This document shows positions 1 to 9,394 of a stretch of DNA of 64,000 nucleotides, in pieces; the stretch's first letter is position 1; every line of letters starts with the position of its first letter. A program made the position numbers and the translations under genes. Source of the DNA: Pseudomonas sp. M30-35 (GTDB taxonomy: Bacteria; Pseudomonadota; Gammaproteobacteria; Pseudomonadales; Pseudomonadaceae); NCBI RefSeq assembly GCF_002163625.1, contig NZ_CP020892.1:1550001-1614000 (forward strand), in the 5' to 3' direction. The notes beneath the pieces were generated by a model, which saw only the letters and a program-made list of their open reading frames with translations, did no database searches and was not told the origin of the DNA.

Positions 1-2
1 TT

Positions 3-539
3 GGAGAGCTCAGTTATCGGCCCAATGCTCCAATCAATCTGTCAAACGGCACTGTCCTGGGAGCGGCGCTGCTCAATCCGGCGGGACTTCCTGTTGGGGC
101 TCGGGTAGAGAACCTCCGAGAGAAGGAGATGTACCAGGCCTCACTTGGGACTATCCGAGTCGGTCGAGGGGTGCTCGGCTCTGACTCGACGACTTTGATT
201 GCCGAACTGGTGGCCAATCGAGTTATGGGACTGGAGTCCGGCCCGGAGTATGGGGACGTCACCAGCAGTGCTTATGGCGCTACGGTCAATGTCTCGATGA
301 ATTACACCGATGTGTATAGAGGCATCAACCTCGTACCGACTTTGAGCCATGCTCGGGCATTCAACGGTGTCGCACCGGCCTTGACCAATGGTCTCGACGA
401 GCAAGCGTGGAGTACTTCGCTGGGGCTTGAAGCCAGTTACTTGGACGTACTTTCTTTGGGTGTTCGGTATGTCGACTTCACCGGCGGTACCTCCGGTGAT
501 CGGGACTATCTCTCCTTCAATGTCAAATACAGTTTTTGA
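3..539 (+). CDS. DUF1302 family protein, C-terminal part (5' end outside window)
   Basis: The frame is open from base 3 to the stop at 537-539, so only the last 178 residues are present. The visible part begins GELSYRPNAPINLSNG, the conserved DUF1302 stretch, and ends in the aromatic SFNVKYSF typical of an outer-membrane beta-strand terminus. Alternating hydrophobic/polar strands fit a beta-barrel. DUF1302 proteins of pseudomonads are regularly encoded directly before DUF1329 proteins, as here (9 bp gap), and are found near catabolic genes for hydrophobic substrates; exact function is unsettled. An ATG at 129 is internal and is not the start. Confidence 0.85.
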   Translation, partial: GELSYRPNAPINLSNGTVLGAALLNPAGLPVGARVENLREKEMYQASLGTIRVGRGVLGSDSTTLIAELVANRVMGLESGPEYGDVTSSAYGATVNVSMNYTDVYRGINLVPTLSHARAFNGVAPALTNGLDEQAWSTSLGLEASYLDVLSLGVRYVDFTGGTSGDRDYLSFNVKYSF

Positions 540-548
540 GGGGCCATC

Positions 549-1904
549 ATGTTCAGACTGAAATTTCTGCCTGCCGGCTTGGTGATTTCTGCTTTGCTGC
601 AATCTTCGCTGGCGCACGCTCAAGTAGACGCCGCTCAGGCGGCTCGACTCGGCCAGGATCTTACCCCGATAGGGGGAGAGAAGGCCGGTAATGCCGAAGG
701 TACCATCCCTGCGTGGGACGGTGGCCTGGCCAAGCGCGCCGACGCCTACGATCCGGAGGTTGGCTACAAGGACCCTTTTGCCGAGGACAAGCCGCTGTTC
801 ACGATCAGCGCAGCCAATGCAGGGGAGTACGCCGACAAACTCAGCCCCGGCCAACTGGCAATGCTGAAACGTTATCCGGATACCTGGAAACTGTCGGTGT
901 ACCCGACGCGCCGCTCGGCTTCCTATCCGCAACATGTGTACGAAGCGGTCAAGCTCAACGCCCTCAACGCCAAACTGATCGAGGACGGCAATGGTGTCGC
1001 CGATGCCAAGAATGTTGTGCCGTTCCCTATCCCGCAATCGGGGTTGGAGGTGCTCTGGAACCACCTGATGCGTTATCGCGGTGTGGGTATCAAACGCTAC
1101 TTCGCCGGGGCACAACCACAAACCAACGGCGACTACACGATAACTAAAACTACGGACATCATCCTGTTCAACCAAAATGTCACCGACTCCAGTAAGCGTG
1201 ACAGCAACATTCTAGTGTACTTGCAGCAGTCAGTTCTTGCACCAGCACGCAAGGCTGGCGCGGTGACTCTGGTACACGACACCGTCAACCAAGTGAGCAC
1301 TCCGCGTCTGGCGTGGAGTTATACGGCCGGCCAGCGTCGAGTCCGCCGCGCGCCACAGATCGCCTACGACAACCCGTCGAATGATGGCCAGACTACGACT
1401 GACAACAATGACATGTTCAGCGGGGCCCCCGATCGCTACAACTGGGAGCTGCTTGGCAAGAAGGAAATGTACGTTCCGTACAACAGCTACCGCCTTGCGT
1501 CCAAGACGAACAAGTACAGCGACATCATCAGGCCCGGTCACGTCAATCCGGACCTCCTGCGCTACGAGTTGCACCGGGTCTGGCATGTGCGCGGGGTGCT
1601 CAAGGATGGCAAGCGGCACGTCTACAAGCAGCGCGATCTGTTTCTTGACGAGGACACGTACCAGATCCTAGTGGCCGATCATTACGACAACCGTAACGAG
1701 ATCTGGCGAGTCAGTGAAGCCAACACCATCAATTACTACGACCAGCCCCTGGTATGGGTTACGGGCGGGGCGGTCTACGACCTGATTTCCGGACGCTACA
1801 GCATTGGCGGATTGGCTAATGAGGAGGTGCCGTTTGACTTCAACGTCTCCCTGTCTCCGACGGACTTCTCGCCAGGAAAACTGCGTCAAGGTGGTATTCG
1901 TTGA
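549..1904 (+). CDS. DUF1329 domain-containing secreted protein
   Basis: A 451-residue protein with an N-terminal signal peptide (hydrophobic residues 9-20, likely cleavage after AHA at 22-24). The mature protein opens with the DUF1329 hallmark around LGQDLTPIGGEKAGN and PAWDGG (about residues 34-58) and keeps the family's YNWELLGKKEMYVPYNSYRL region. Members are exported LolB/outer-membrane-lipoprotein-sorting-like proteins, usually partnered with a DUF1302 protein, as here. The pair probably works in envelope transport of an organic substrate; this is inferred from neighbourhood. Start ATG 549 lies 9 bp after the DUF1302 stop, so the two are co-transcribed. Confidence 0.88.
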   Translation: MFRLKFLPAGLVISALLQSSLAHAQVDAAQAARLGQDLTPIGGEKAGNAEGTIPAWDGGLAKRADAYDPEVGYKDPFAEDKPLFTISAANAGEYADKLSPGQLAMLKRYPDTWKLSVYPTRRSASYPQHVYEAVKLNALNAKLIEDGNGVADAKNVVPFPIPQSGLEVLWNHLMRYRGVGIKRYFAGAQPQTNGDYTITKTTDIILFNQNVTDSSKRDSNILVYLQQSVLAPARKAGAVTLVHDTVNQVSTPRLAWSYTAGQRRVRRAPQIAYDNPSNDGQTTTDNNDMFSGAPDRYNWELLGKKEMYVPYNSYRLASKTNKYSDIIRPGHVNPDLLRYELHRVWHVRGVLKDGKRHVYKQRDLFLDEDTYQILVADHYDNRNEIWRVSEANTINYYDQPLVWVTGGAVYDLISGRYSIGGLANEEVPFDFNVSLSPTDFSPGKLRQGGIR

Positions 1905-2047
1905 GCGACCGAGGCAATGCACCACGCGCTGGTGAAATCACTGGAACGTGGGTACTGGGTCGCTCAGCTAAGGGGCGATGATTCTGCGCTGCTCAGCGCA
2001 AAGAGCAGTGAACCCGTATTGCGGAACGAAGACTGGAGAGGTAGTAC

Positions 2048-3049
2048 ATGGTGATTCCCACCACTCCACCGGCAGACATGGTTTATCTGCCAGGTGGAAT
2101 TTTCAAAATGGGTTCAGAGCGCTTCTATCCAGAAGAACGGCCTGTTCGCCAAGTGCGTGTCGATGGATTCTGGATTGATTCCACGCCTGTCACCAACCGG
2201 GAGTTTTCTGCTTTCGTGGAGGCAACTGGGTACAAGACCTTTGCCGAGCGCGCTCCGGACCGAGCCGACTATCCCGGTATGTCAGAGGAGATGGCTAAAG
2301 CGGGGTCGATGGTGTTTATGCCGCCCAAGCCCTCCGAGAAACTAGTCAACCCCATGCAATGGTGGACGTTTCGTTTCGGCGCATGGTGGCGAGAACCACT
2401 CGGCCCGGGTAGCTCGATCGAAGGGTTGGAGAATCATCCAGTCGTACACATCGCCAATGTGGATGCCGAAGCCTATGCCGCCTGGGTGGGTAAGGCGTTG
2501 CCGACTGAGGCCGAATGGGAGTATGCGGCCCGCGGAGGTGCCGATGGGCTGGAGTTTGCCTGGGGAGACAGCCTGGCTCCGGAAGGGCGGATGCTTGCCA
2601 ACTATTGGCAAGGTCGTTTCCCGGTGGAGAACCAGCTTCTAGATGGCTGGGAAAGGACTTCCCCCGTCGGGGTTTTCCCGGCCAATGGCTATGGTCTGTT
2701 CGACATGATCGGCAATGTTTGGGAATGGACCTCCGACTGGTTTGCTGCGCCATTGGCCGTGCAGCCGTGTACTTCACCTTGCTGTGTGCCGAGCAATCCG
2801 CGTGGCGGTTGCGAAGAGGACAGCTATGACCCCGCGACCCCCGGCATTCGCATCGGCCGAAAGGTGCTTAAAGGGGGATCGCACCTCTGCGCACCAAACT
2901 ATTGCCAGCGCTATCGGCCCGCCGCGCGCATTCCGCAGGCCGAAGATACATCGACCTGTCATGTCGGTTTCCGCTGTGTATGGCGTTCATCTTCCGCGCT
3001 AGTTGCGGCCGGGGAGAGGACGGACATTCGCGCCTTGGCCGTTTCATAA
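2048..3049 (+). CDS. Formylglycine-generating enzyme (sulfatase-modifying factor)
   Basis: A 333-residue FGE-sulfatase domain protein without a signal peptide, so cytoplasmic. It begins with the family pattern MVYLPGGIFKMGSE (11-24) and contains LPTEAEWEYAARGG (151-164), GYGLFDMIGNVWEWTSDW (214-231) and the key C281/C286 pair in GGSHLCAPNYCQRYRPAAR, equivalent to the copper-binding cysteine pair of human and Streptomyces FGE. This separates it from merely FGE-like proteins such as ergothioneine enzymes. It should oxidise the Cys of a CxPSR sulfatase motif to formylglycine before export; the sulfatase at 5466 is the obvious client. The start follows a purine-rich GGAG site. Confidence 0.92.
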   Translation: MVIPTTPPADMVYLPGGIFKMGSERFYPEERPVRQVRVDGFWIDSTPVTNREFSAFVEATGYKTFAERAPDRADYPGMSEEMAKAGSMVFMPPKPSEKLVNPMQWWTFRFGAWWREPLGPGSSIEGLENHPVVHIANVDAEAYAAWVGKALPTEAEWEYAARGGADGLEFAWGDSLAPEGRMLANYWQGRFPVENQLLDGWERTSPVGVFPANGYGLFDMIGNVWEWTSDWFAAPLAVQPCTSPCCVPSNPRGGCEEDSYDPATPGIRIGRKVLKGGSHLCAPNYCQRYRPAARIPQAEDTSTCHVGFRCVWRSSSALVAAGERTDIRALAVS

Positions 3050-3145
3050 GCTCGTGCATCCCCGGGAGGGGGCTGGTGGTCGGATGCTCGCTCGCCGAGA
3101 CGTGGCATTCACCGCAGGAACATATATCAAAAAATAGGAGTGTTC

Positions 3146-5365
3146 ATGTTGAAGAAAAATAAGAAAAAGTCTGGCCTTGCTGTAGGAGCAGGCTTGTTGA
3201 TGTCGTTCGCCCAAGCCGGTTTTGCCGATTCGGTCCAACAAGAGTCGCCTGCAGATGCGCGCGCCCGTGAAGTCGAGCAAAAAATGACTAACGAGGAGCG
3301 CTATTCGCTTCTTTACAGCCTTATGCCGGTCAATTTGGTATTCGGAGGGAAGGATAAGCGTGTTTCCGCCGAGGCCCCGTTGGGTGCGGGCTACGTGCCA
3401 GGCGTGCCGCGTTTGGGGGTCCCTGCGTTGGCTATGACCGATGCCAGCTTGGGGGTGACCAATCCTCATAACATGAGGCCGGGTGATTCGGCGACTGCTT
3501 TGCCGGCGGGGCTCGCCTTGGGGGCGACCTTCAATCCAGAACTCGCACGAGAAGCAGGTGCACTGGTGGGGCGAGAGGCTCGCTCCAAGGGTTTTAACGT
3601 GTTGCTGGGCGGCGGCATGAATTTGGCTCGAGACCCGCGCAACGGACGAAACTTTGAGTACATTTCAGAGGACCCTCTGCTCAGTGCGCGGATTGCCGCA
3701 GGTACGGTCAACGGCACTCAGAGCGAAGGGGTTATTTCCATGCTGAAGCACCTCTCGCTCAACGGCAACGAAACCAACAGGCACTGGCTCAATGCTGTGA
3801 TCGACGAGGCTGCGCATCGGGAATCCGACCTGCTGGCCTTCCAGATGGCGATCGAACAGGCCCAGCCTGGCTCGATCATGTGTGCCTATAACAAAGTCAA
3901 CGGCGAATATTCCTGCGGTAGTGATTATCTGTTGAATGGCGTGTTGAAACGGGACTGGGGGTACAACGGTTGGGTGATGTCCGACTGGGGAGCTGTGCAG
4001 GACTGGTCCTATGCTCTCAAGGGCCTCGACCAGGAGTCCGGTGCCCAACTGGACAAGCTGGTTTGGGGTAAGGAATGGTTCAACGAACCGCTCCAGGCTG
4101 TCCATGCCGAAGGCAAACTGCCCGATGAGCGCCTCTCGAATATGGTGCGAAGAATTCTTCGTTCAATCTACGCAGTGGGGGCCGATAAGCCGGTCAAAGA
4201 CAGTCCCATCGATTTGGATCAGCACAACCAGACCGCCCTTGAGGTGGCGAGGCAGGGGATCGTTCTGCTGAAGAATGATGATGGGGTATTGCCGCTGCAG
4301 ACCGATAAACCGATGCGTATCGCGGTGATAGGTGGGTTGGCGGACACCGGTGTGCTGTCCGGCTCCGGTTCGAGCCAGGTGACTCCGCCGGGCGGCTTTG
4401 CCGCGGTCATTCCCGTGGGCGGGGAAGGCATCATGGCGGGCCAGCGCAAGCAGAGTTTCTTCCCTTCGGCCCCCAAGGCGAAGCTGCAGAAGCTCATGCC
4501 GAAGGCCATTATTACCTATGATCCTGGCGCTTTCCCGGTGGAGGCCGCCGCACTGGCCAAGCAGTCGGACGTGGTCGTCCTGTTCGCCACGCGTCATGAG
4601 GCGGAAGGGTTCGACAGTCCCGATCTGTCTCTGCCTTTTGGCCAGGACGCTTTGATTGATGCCGTTGCTAGCGCTAACCCCAATACCGTTGTTGTTCTAC
4701 AGACCGGCAATCCGGTGGACATGCCTTGGCACACCAAGGTCAAGGCGATTGTCGAGGCTTGGTACCCGGGACAGGCTGGCGGTCAGGCGATTGCTGAGGT
4801 ACTGGCCGGCCAGATCAATCCGTCCGGCCACTTGCCGATCACTTTCCCGGCCGATATTGCGCAGACTCCGCGGCCGGAGCTGCCAGGCTTTGGTACGCCG
4901 TTCGGCACGCCCCTGACAGTGAACTATTCCGAAGGGGCCGAAGTGGGCTATCGCTGGTTCGCCCAGAAGGATGAGAAACCTCTCTTCGCTTTTGGTCACG
5001 GTCTTAGCTACACCAGCTTCGCCTTTGAGGGTCTGGAAGTCAGTGGTGGAAAAACGATCACGGCAAACTTCACCGTCACCAATACTGGCAAGCGCAAGGG
5101 TGTCGATGTTCCACAGCTCTACCTGACCGATGCGGCTGGCGACAAGCGGGTACGCCTGCTGGGCTTCGAGCGCCTGGAGCTAGAGCCTGGTGAAGCTCGT
5201 CGAGTGAGCGTCAAAGCCGATCCGCGTCTGCTGGCGCGTTTCGATACAGCCGTAAACCAGTGGCACATCAAGGCGGGTGAGTACCGCGTGGCGCTGGGCG
5301 AGTCAGCAGAGTCGTTACGCTTGAGGGCGACAACTCGCTTGGTCGAGCAGCATTTCGCTGATTGA
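3146..5365 (+). CDS. Secreted glycoside hydrolase family 3 beta-glycosidase (BglX-like)
   Basis: A 739-residue GH3 enzyme. ATG 3146 is preferred over the in-frame GTG 3140 because AGGAG at 3136-3140 gives 5-nt spacing and the protein then starts with a Lys-rich signal peptide (cleavage near residue 28). Visible motifs are the GH3 Lys-His loop KHLSLNGNETNR (201-212) and the nucleophile Asp280 in GYNGWVMSDWG. The C-terminal half holds the second alpha/beta domain (ending about residue 570) and a fibronectin III-like domain. It hydrolyses beta-glycosidic bonds in the periplasm or outside the cell; the sugar specificity cannot be read. The sulfatase follows after 100 bp, suggesting a sulfated glycoside as substrate. 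Confidence 0.92.
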   Translation: MLKKNKKKSGLAVGAGLLMSFAQAGFADSVQQESPADARAREVEQKMTNEERYSLLYSLMPVNLVFGGKDKRVSAEAPLGAGYVPGVPRLGVPALAMTDASLGVTNPHNMRPGDSATALPAGLALGATFNPELAREAGALVGREARSKGFNVLLGGGMNLARDPRNGRNFEYISEDPLLSARIAAGTVNGTQSEGVISMLKHLSLNGNETNRHWLNAVIDEAAHRESDLLAFQMAIEQAQPGSIMCAYNKVNGEYSCGSDYLLNGVLKRDWGYNGWVMSDWGAVQDWSYALKGLDQESGAQLDKLVWGKEWFNEPLQAVHAEGKLPDERLSNMVRRILRSIYAVGADKPVKDSPIDLDQHNQTALEVARQGIVLLKNDDGVLPLQTDKPMRIAVIGGLADTGVLSGSGSSQVTPPGGFAAVIPVGGEGIMAGQRKQSFFPSAPKAKLQKLMPKAIITYDPGAFPVEAAALAKQSDVVVLFATRHEAEGFDSPDLSLPFGQDALIDAVASANPNTVVVLQTGNPVDMPWHTKVKAIVEAWYPGQAGGQAIAEVLAGQINPSGHLPITFPADIAQTPRPELPGFGTPFGTPLTVNYSEGAEVGYRWFAQKDEKPLFAFGHGLSYTSFAFEGLEVSGGKTITANFTVTNTGKRKGVDVPQLYLTDAAGDKRVRLLGFERLELEPGEARRVSVKADPRLLARFDTAVNQWHIKAGEYRVALGESAESLRLRATTRLVEQHFAD

Positions 5366-5465
5366 GCCTCCCTGTGGCCGGCCGTGAGCCGGCCGCAGGA
5401 GTGTAGGGCATCATCGCGATCCTACCGGTCGCTATTACTCTGTCAGGACGGAAGAAGGGAATAAT

Positions 5466-7139
5466 ATGAAACCGCGTAAACATCTGCTGGGGGCGGCAAT
5501 CGCTGCCTTCGCTACCGCGCTTAGTGTCAGTCCAACTGTGCTGGCAAGTGAAGCGGAGCGAAAATCTTCACCACGCAATATAGTCTTCATCCTGGTTGAC
5601 GATTTGCGTTTCGATGGCATGGGCTTCCTGCAGCCGGAGCTACAGACTCCGAACATCGATCAGTTAGCCAGGGACGGGACTTATTTCTCCAACTCTGTGG
5701 TTACTTCGGCGCTTTGTTCGCCAAGCCGCGCGACGATTTTGACCGGGCAAACGGCACGGACTCATGGGGTGATCGACAACAACAATTCGTCAGAGGAAGG
5801 GTTGACCTTCTTTCCAAGCTACCTGCAGCAGGCCGGTTATCAGACTGCGCTGATCGGGAAGTGGCATATGGGTGCCGAAACCGATGCGCCGCGTCCAGGT
5901 TTCGACAAGTGGGTGAGCTTCAAGGGGCAGGGTAATTATTTCCCAACCGACTTCTTGGCACCTGCAGCATTGAAGGCGGGAGTCGTGCACACGCTCAATG
6001 TCGATGGCAAGGTGGTTCCGCAGAAAGGTTATATCACTGACGAACTGACAGACTATGCGATGCATTGGCTGGAGCAGGAGCGCGACCCTTCCAAACCGTT
6101 CTTCCTCTATCTCAGTCACAAGGCAGTGCATAACTTCCCTAAACCGCCGGAACGCTACAAAGGTCAGTACAAGAACGCCACCTTCAAGCTACCAGAGAGC
6201 GCTGCCGATACGCCCGAGAACAAGGCTGGCAAACCGGTGTGGGTGCAAAACCAGCGTAACAGCTGGCACGGTCTGGACTTTTTCTATCACGCAAATGTGA
6301 AAATGACCGACTACTTGAAGGACTACTACGCCACGCTGTCTCCAGTGGACGATAGTCTGGGCCGTATCATGGAGTACTTGAAGCGAAACAACCTCGAGAA
6401 GAACACCATGGTGGTGTTTTACAGCGATAACGGCTATCTGATCGGCGATCATGGTTTGATTGACAAACGCAATGCCTACGAGGGGTCGGTCAAGGTGCCG
6501 ATGGTGGTGTATGCACCAGGGCTGGTTCCGGCAGGTGTTACTAACCCCTCGAGGGTACGCAATCTGGATCTCGCCCCGACATTCCTGGATGTCGCTGGCG
6601 TCGAGCCGCCTACTCACTTCGAAGGGCTGAGCGTGCTGGCGGCCGCCAATGGCCGGATCTCGGCTCAAGAATGGAAGGCACCGGACTTCGTTTACGAGTA
6701 CTACTGGGAATGGACCTATCCGATGACGCCGACTACTTTTGCGATCCAGCGCGATAAAATGAAGTACATCCAGTACCACGGTGTCTGGGATATCGAGGAA
6801 CTCTATGATTTGGCCAGCGATCCCAATGAGATGCACAACCTGATCGATGACCCGCGCCACCTGGAAACCAAGACAGTGCTGCGCAAGGCCTTGTTCGAGC
6901 AATTGGCCAATGCCGATGGCAAACATGTGGTGCCGTTCACTGAGCGATTCTCGCGTGGAGCGGTGCGACGTCATCGTGAGGGGCCGGCTGCAGCACCTTT
7001 CCCCGACCAGTGGCTGGTTGAGCCTAACCGTTTAGATAGGTTCAACGACTTGCTTGAAGATACCCCGGCCAAGCTGAAGGCGGAACAAGAAGGCCGGATC
7101 TACTTCCCGTCTGCAGATGACACACGTTCGCAGCGTTAG
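5466..7139 (+). CDS. Secreted Cys-type (formylglycine) sulfatase
   Basis: A 557-residue alkaline-phosphatase-fold sulfatase with a signal peptide (residues 1-28). The signature C84-S-P-S-R88 followed by ATILTG is the Cys-type sulfatase motif whose Cys becomes formylglycine. Metal ligands are visible as the Asp pair D45-D46 (FILVDDLRFDG) and in FYSDNGYLIGDHG; KWHMG and SHKAVH supply the usual Lys/His. Overall pattern resembles the glucosamine-6-sulfatase/arylsulfatase group (S1), but the substrate is not determined. RBS AAGGGA precedes ATG 5466. The FGE two genes upstream is the expected activator. Confidence 0.92.
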   Translation: MKPRKHLLGAAIAAFATALSVSPTVLASEAERKSSPRNIVFILVDDLRFDGMGFLQPELQTPNIDQLARDGTYFSNSVVTSALCSPSRATILTGQTARTHGVIDNNNSSEEGLTFFPSYLQQAGYQTALIGKWHMGAETDAPRPGFDKWVSFKGQGNYFPTDFLAPAALKAGVVHTLNVDGKVVPQKGYITDELTDYAMHWLEQERDPSKPFFLYLSHKAVHNFPKPPERYKGQYKNATFKLPESAADTPENKAGKPVWVQNQRNSWHGLDFFYHANVKMTDYLKDYYATLSPVDDSLGRIMEYLKRNNLEKNTMVVFYSDNGYLIGDHGLIDKRNAYEGSVKVPMVVYAPGLVPAGVTNPSRVRNLDLAPTFLDVAGVEPPTHFEGLSVLAAANGRISAQEWKAPDFVYEYYWEWTYPMTPTTFAIQRDKMKYIQYHGVWDIEELYDLASDPNEMHNLIDDPRHLETKTVLRKALFEQLANADGKHVVPFTERFSRGAVRRHREGPAAAPFPDQWLVEPNRLDRFNDLLEDTPAKLKAEQEGRIYFPSADDTRSQR

Positions 7140-7271
7140 CCGGAATTAGGTTGCACAACTAATACGCAGCTAATACGCGGCAGGTTTTGGAGCTTTCGCT
7201 TCATTCTCTACAACAATAAAAAAGGCTATGTCCCAATTAAGTGCTGCCTGCAGCGCTGGGACTGTGAAGCC

Positions 7272-7340
7272 CGTAGGAGCGGCCTTGGTCGCGATGTTTT
7301 TCTCTTGCCTCGATTCGCGGGCAAGTTCGCTCCTACAAGG
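7272..7340. repeat. REP-like palindromic element upstream of estA
   Basis: Inverted arms CGTAGGAGCGGCCTTGG and GGGCAAGTTCGCTCCTAC bracket TCGCGATG and TCGCGG cores. This GTAGGAGC...GCTCCTAC organisation with a central TCGCG is the usual Pseudomonas REP sequence. It lies between the sulfatase and estA and separates the accessory block from the core gene. Confidence 0.7.
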
Positions 7341-7397
7341 GCTGTGCATGTCGGCAACAGTCAATTCAGGCATGGCCTATATCAAACGGATTTGCTC

Positions 7398-9308
7398 ATG
7401 ATCAGTAAGACGTTTCTCGTACTGCTTGCCAGCAGCCTTTTGTCTCTGGTTTGTATTCAGGCGCTCGCAGCGCCTTCGCCCTATTCCAATTTTGTCGTGT
7501 TCGGCGATAGCCTAAGCAGTTCCGGGCAGGTCGCCGATCCCGGCGGTCCTGCTGGAGCATCTTATCGTGCTACCAACCGCACGGGCCCGGTCTACTTGGA
7601 TGGTCAGGGGGAAGAGTATTCCGCCGTTGCCCCACAAATACTGGGGACCAAACTGGGGTTCTCGGATGACCAACTCGCTGGCTCGACTTCGGCCACGCGC
7701 GCGAGTGAAGGCTTGCCTGATGGTAATAACTGGGCGGTCGGTGGTTATCGTACTGACCAGATTCTTGATTCGATTACTACCACCTCGACCGCAGGTGACC
7801 GTAGCCGCCCCGGTTATTTGGTGTCTAATAATTTTCGCGCCGATCCACATGCTCTGTACTACCTGACGGGTGGTGCCAACGACTTCTACCAGGGCGGTGC
7901 CACCAGTCTTGATCAGGCTGACGCAGCGGCCGGTCGCCTGGTCGAGAGTGTGCAAGCCCTGCAACAGGCAGGTGCCCGCTACATCATGGTCTGGCTGCTG
8001 CCGGATCTCAGCCTTACTCCGTTGATCAACGGCAGTCCGCTGCAGGCGTTTATCTCGCAGCTTAGCAACCGGTTCAACATCGCACTGGTTCGGCAATTGC
8101 AGACGGTCGATGCTGAAGTCATTCCTCTCAACATTCCGGCGCTCTTAACGGAAGGCTTTTCCAATCCGGCACAGTTCGGCCTGGCAACCGATCAAAACCT
8201 CATGACAACCTGCTTCAGCGGCAAAGGCTGTACGGAAAATGCCCGCTATGGCATTCACAGCGCAACACCGGCGCCGAACAAGCTGATCTACTACGACGCG
8301 GTCCACCCCACCGAAGCCGGGCAGCACTTGATAGCCGATTACGCATACTCCTTATTGGCGGCACCTTGGGAAATAACCTTGCTCCCGGAAATGGCTCAAG
8401 GCATCTTGCGCGCTCATCAGGACGAGCTGCGCAATCAATGGCAAGCCGACTGGGGGAACTGGCAGGGCATTGGACAATGGCGTGGCATTGTCGCTGCGGG
8501 CGGCCAGCACCAAGACTTCGGCAGCCAGCGCAGTGGTGCCAGTGCCGATGGTAACGGCTTCAACCTGAATATCGGCGGTAGCTACCGGCTAAACGAGGAT
8601 TGGCGAGTGGGGGTGCTGGCTGGCACCTATCGACAGAAGCTCGCAGCGGGCAGCAACGACTCCGACTACAAGCTCAACACCTATTTGGGCACTGCCTTCG
8701 TCCAGTACCAGCAAAGTCGCTGGTGGGCCGATGCGGCAGCCACTGCCGGACATCTGGACTACGACAATCTCAAGCGCAAATTCGACCTAGGTGCCAACGA
8801 GCGCGGGGAACAGGGCGATACCAGTGGCGGCGTTCTGGCCTTCAGTGCTCGCTTGGGCTACAACATCGCGCAACAGACCAGGAGCCCATGGTACCTGTCG
8901 CCGTTCATCAGCGCCGACTACGCGCGGACCAAGGTTGACGGTTACTCCGAGGACGGCAGCGATTCCACCGCACTTAGCTTCGATGATCAGAAACGCTCTT
9001 CGCGACGCCTGGGCATCGGCCTGCTGGGCAAGTATCAGATCACCCCGGAAACCCAGGTGTTCGGCGAAATCGCCCACGAAAAGGAATACGAGAACGATAC
9101 CCAGAAGCTGACCATGGCGCTCAACAGCTTGCCGGATAACCACTACACGCTGAAAGGCTATACCCCGCAGACCAACCTGAACCGTCTGGATCTTGGGGTC
9201 AGCCACAAGCTCACCCAGGATCTGGCATTGCGCGCCAACTACAACATCCGCAAGGACGACGACTTCACTCAACAGGGTCTCAATGTCGGAGTCAGCCTCG
9301 ACTTCTAA
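7398..9308 (+). CDS. estA: Outer-membrane autotransporter esterase EstA (GDSL family)
   Basis: A 636-residue protein: signal peptide (1-24), GDSL/SGNH hydrolase passenger with catalytic Ser38 in [15 protein letters not shown] oxyanion block III and the catalytic Asp-His in [11 protein letters not shown], then an autotransporter beta-barrel of about 270 residues ending [10 protein letters not shown] (terminal Phe). In P. aeruginosa EstA is surface-anchored, hydrolyses glycerol esters and affects rhamnolipid formation and motility. ATG 7398 is chosen because it opens directly on the signal peptide; an upstream in-frame GTG-type extension to 7305 would lengthen into the REP element. Confidence 0.93.
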   Translation: MISKTFLVLLASSLLSLVCIQALAAPSPYSNFVVFGDSLSSSGQVADPGGPAGASYRATNRTGPVYLDGQGEEYSAVAPQILGTKLGFSDDQLAGSTSATRASEGLPDGNNWAVGGYRTDQILDSITTTSTAGDRSRPGYLVSNNFRADPHALYYLTGGANDFYQGGATSLDQADAAAGRLVESVQALQQAGARYIMVWLLPDLSLTPLINGSPLQAFISQLSNRFNIALVRQLQTVDAEVIPLNIPALLTEGFSNPAQFGLATDQNLMTTCFSGKGCTENARYGIHSATPAPNKLIYYDAVHPTEAGQHLIADYAYSLLAAPWEITLLPEMAQGILRAHQDELRNQWQADWGNWQGIGQWRGIVAAGGQHQDFGSQRSGASADGNGFNLNIGGSYRLNEDWRVGVLAGTYRQKLAAGSNDSDYKLNTYLGTAFVQYQQSRWWADAAATAGHLDYDNLKRKFDLGANERGEQGDTSGGVLAFSARLGYNIAQQTRSPWYLSPFISADYARTKVDGYSEDGSDSTALSFDDQKRSSRRLGIGLLGKYQITPETQVFGEIAHEKEYENDTQKLTMALNSLPDNHYTLKGYTPQTNLNRLDLGVSHKLTQDLALRANYNIRKDDDFTQQGLNVGVSLDF

Positions 9309-9315
9309 ACCGCAG

Positions 9316-9390
9316 ATTGAGTGGGGCGATGGCACAACCACCGCCCCACTCATACCACCGTACATACGGTTCCGTATATGGCGGTTCAGG
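9316..9390 (-). other. Two adjacent stem-loops: possible group II intron 3' end (domains V-VI) or estA terminator
   Basis: On the minus strand a 34-nt hairpin (about 9352-9385, from GAACCGCCATATACGG to GTACGGTGGT) has an 8-bp lower stem with one A-C mismatch, a 2-nt 3' bulge and a 6-bp upper stem, the architecture of group II intron domain V. It is followed by a GAGTGGGGCG / CGCCCCACTC hairpin resembling domain VI. No maturase reading frame is present. The GC-rich hairpin directly after the estA stop may alternatively terminate estA. Confidence 0.35.
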
Positions 9391-9394
9391 CAAT

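Noticed and set aside
141..1175. 344-codon minus-strand open frame
   Set aside because: Antisense to the DUF1302 and DUF1329 genes, no recognisable protein features.
6189..6974. 261-codon minus-strand open frame
   Set aside because: Antisense to the sulfatase gene and without RBS or domain.
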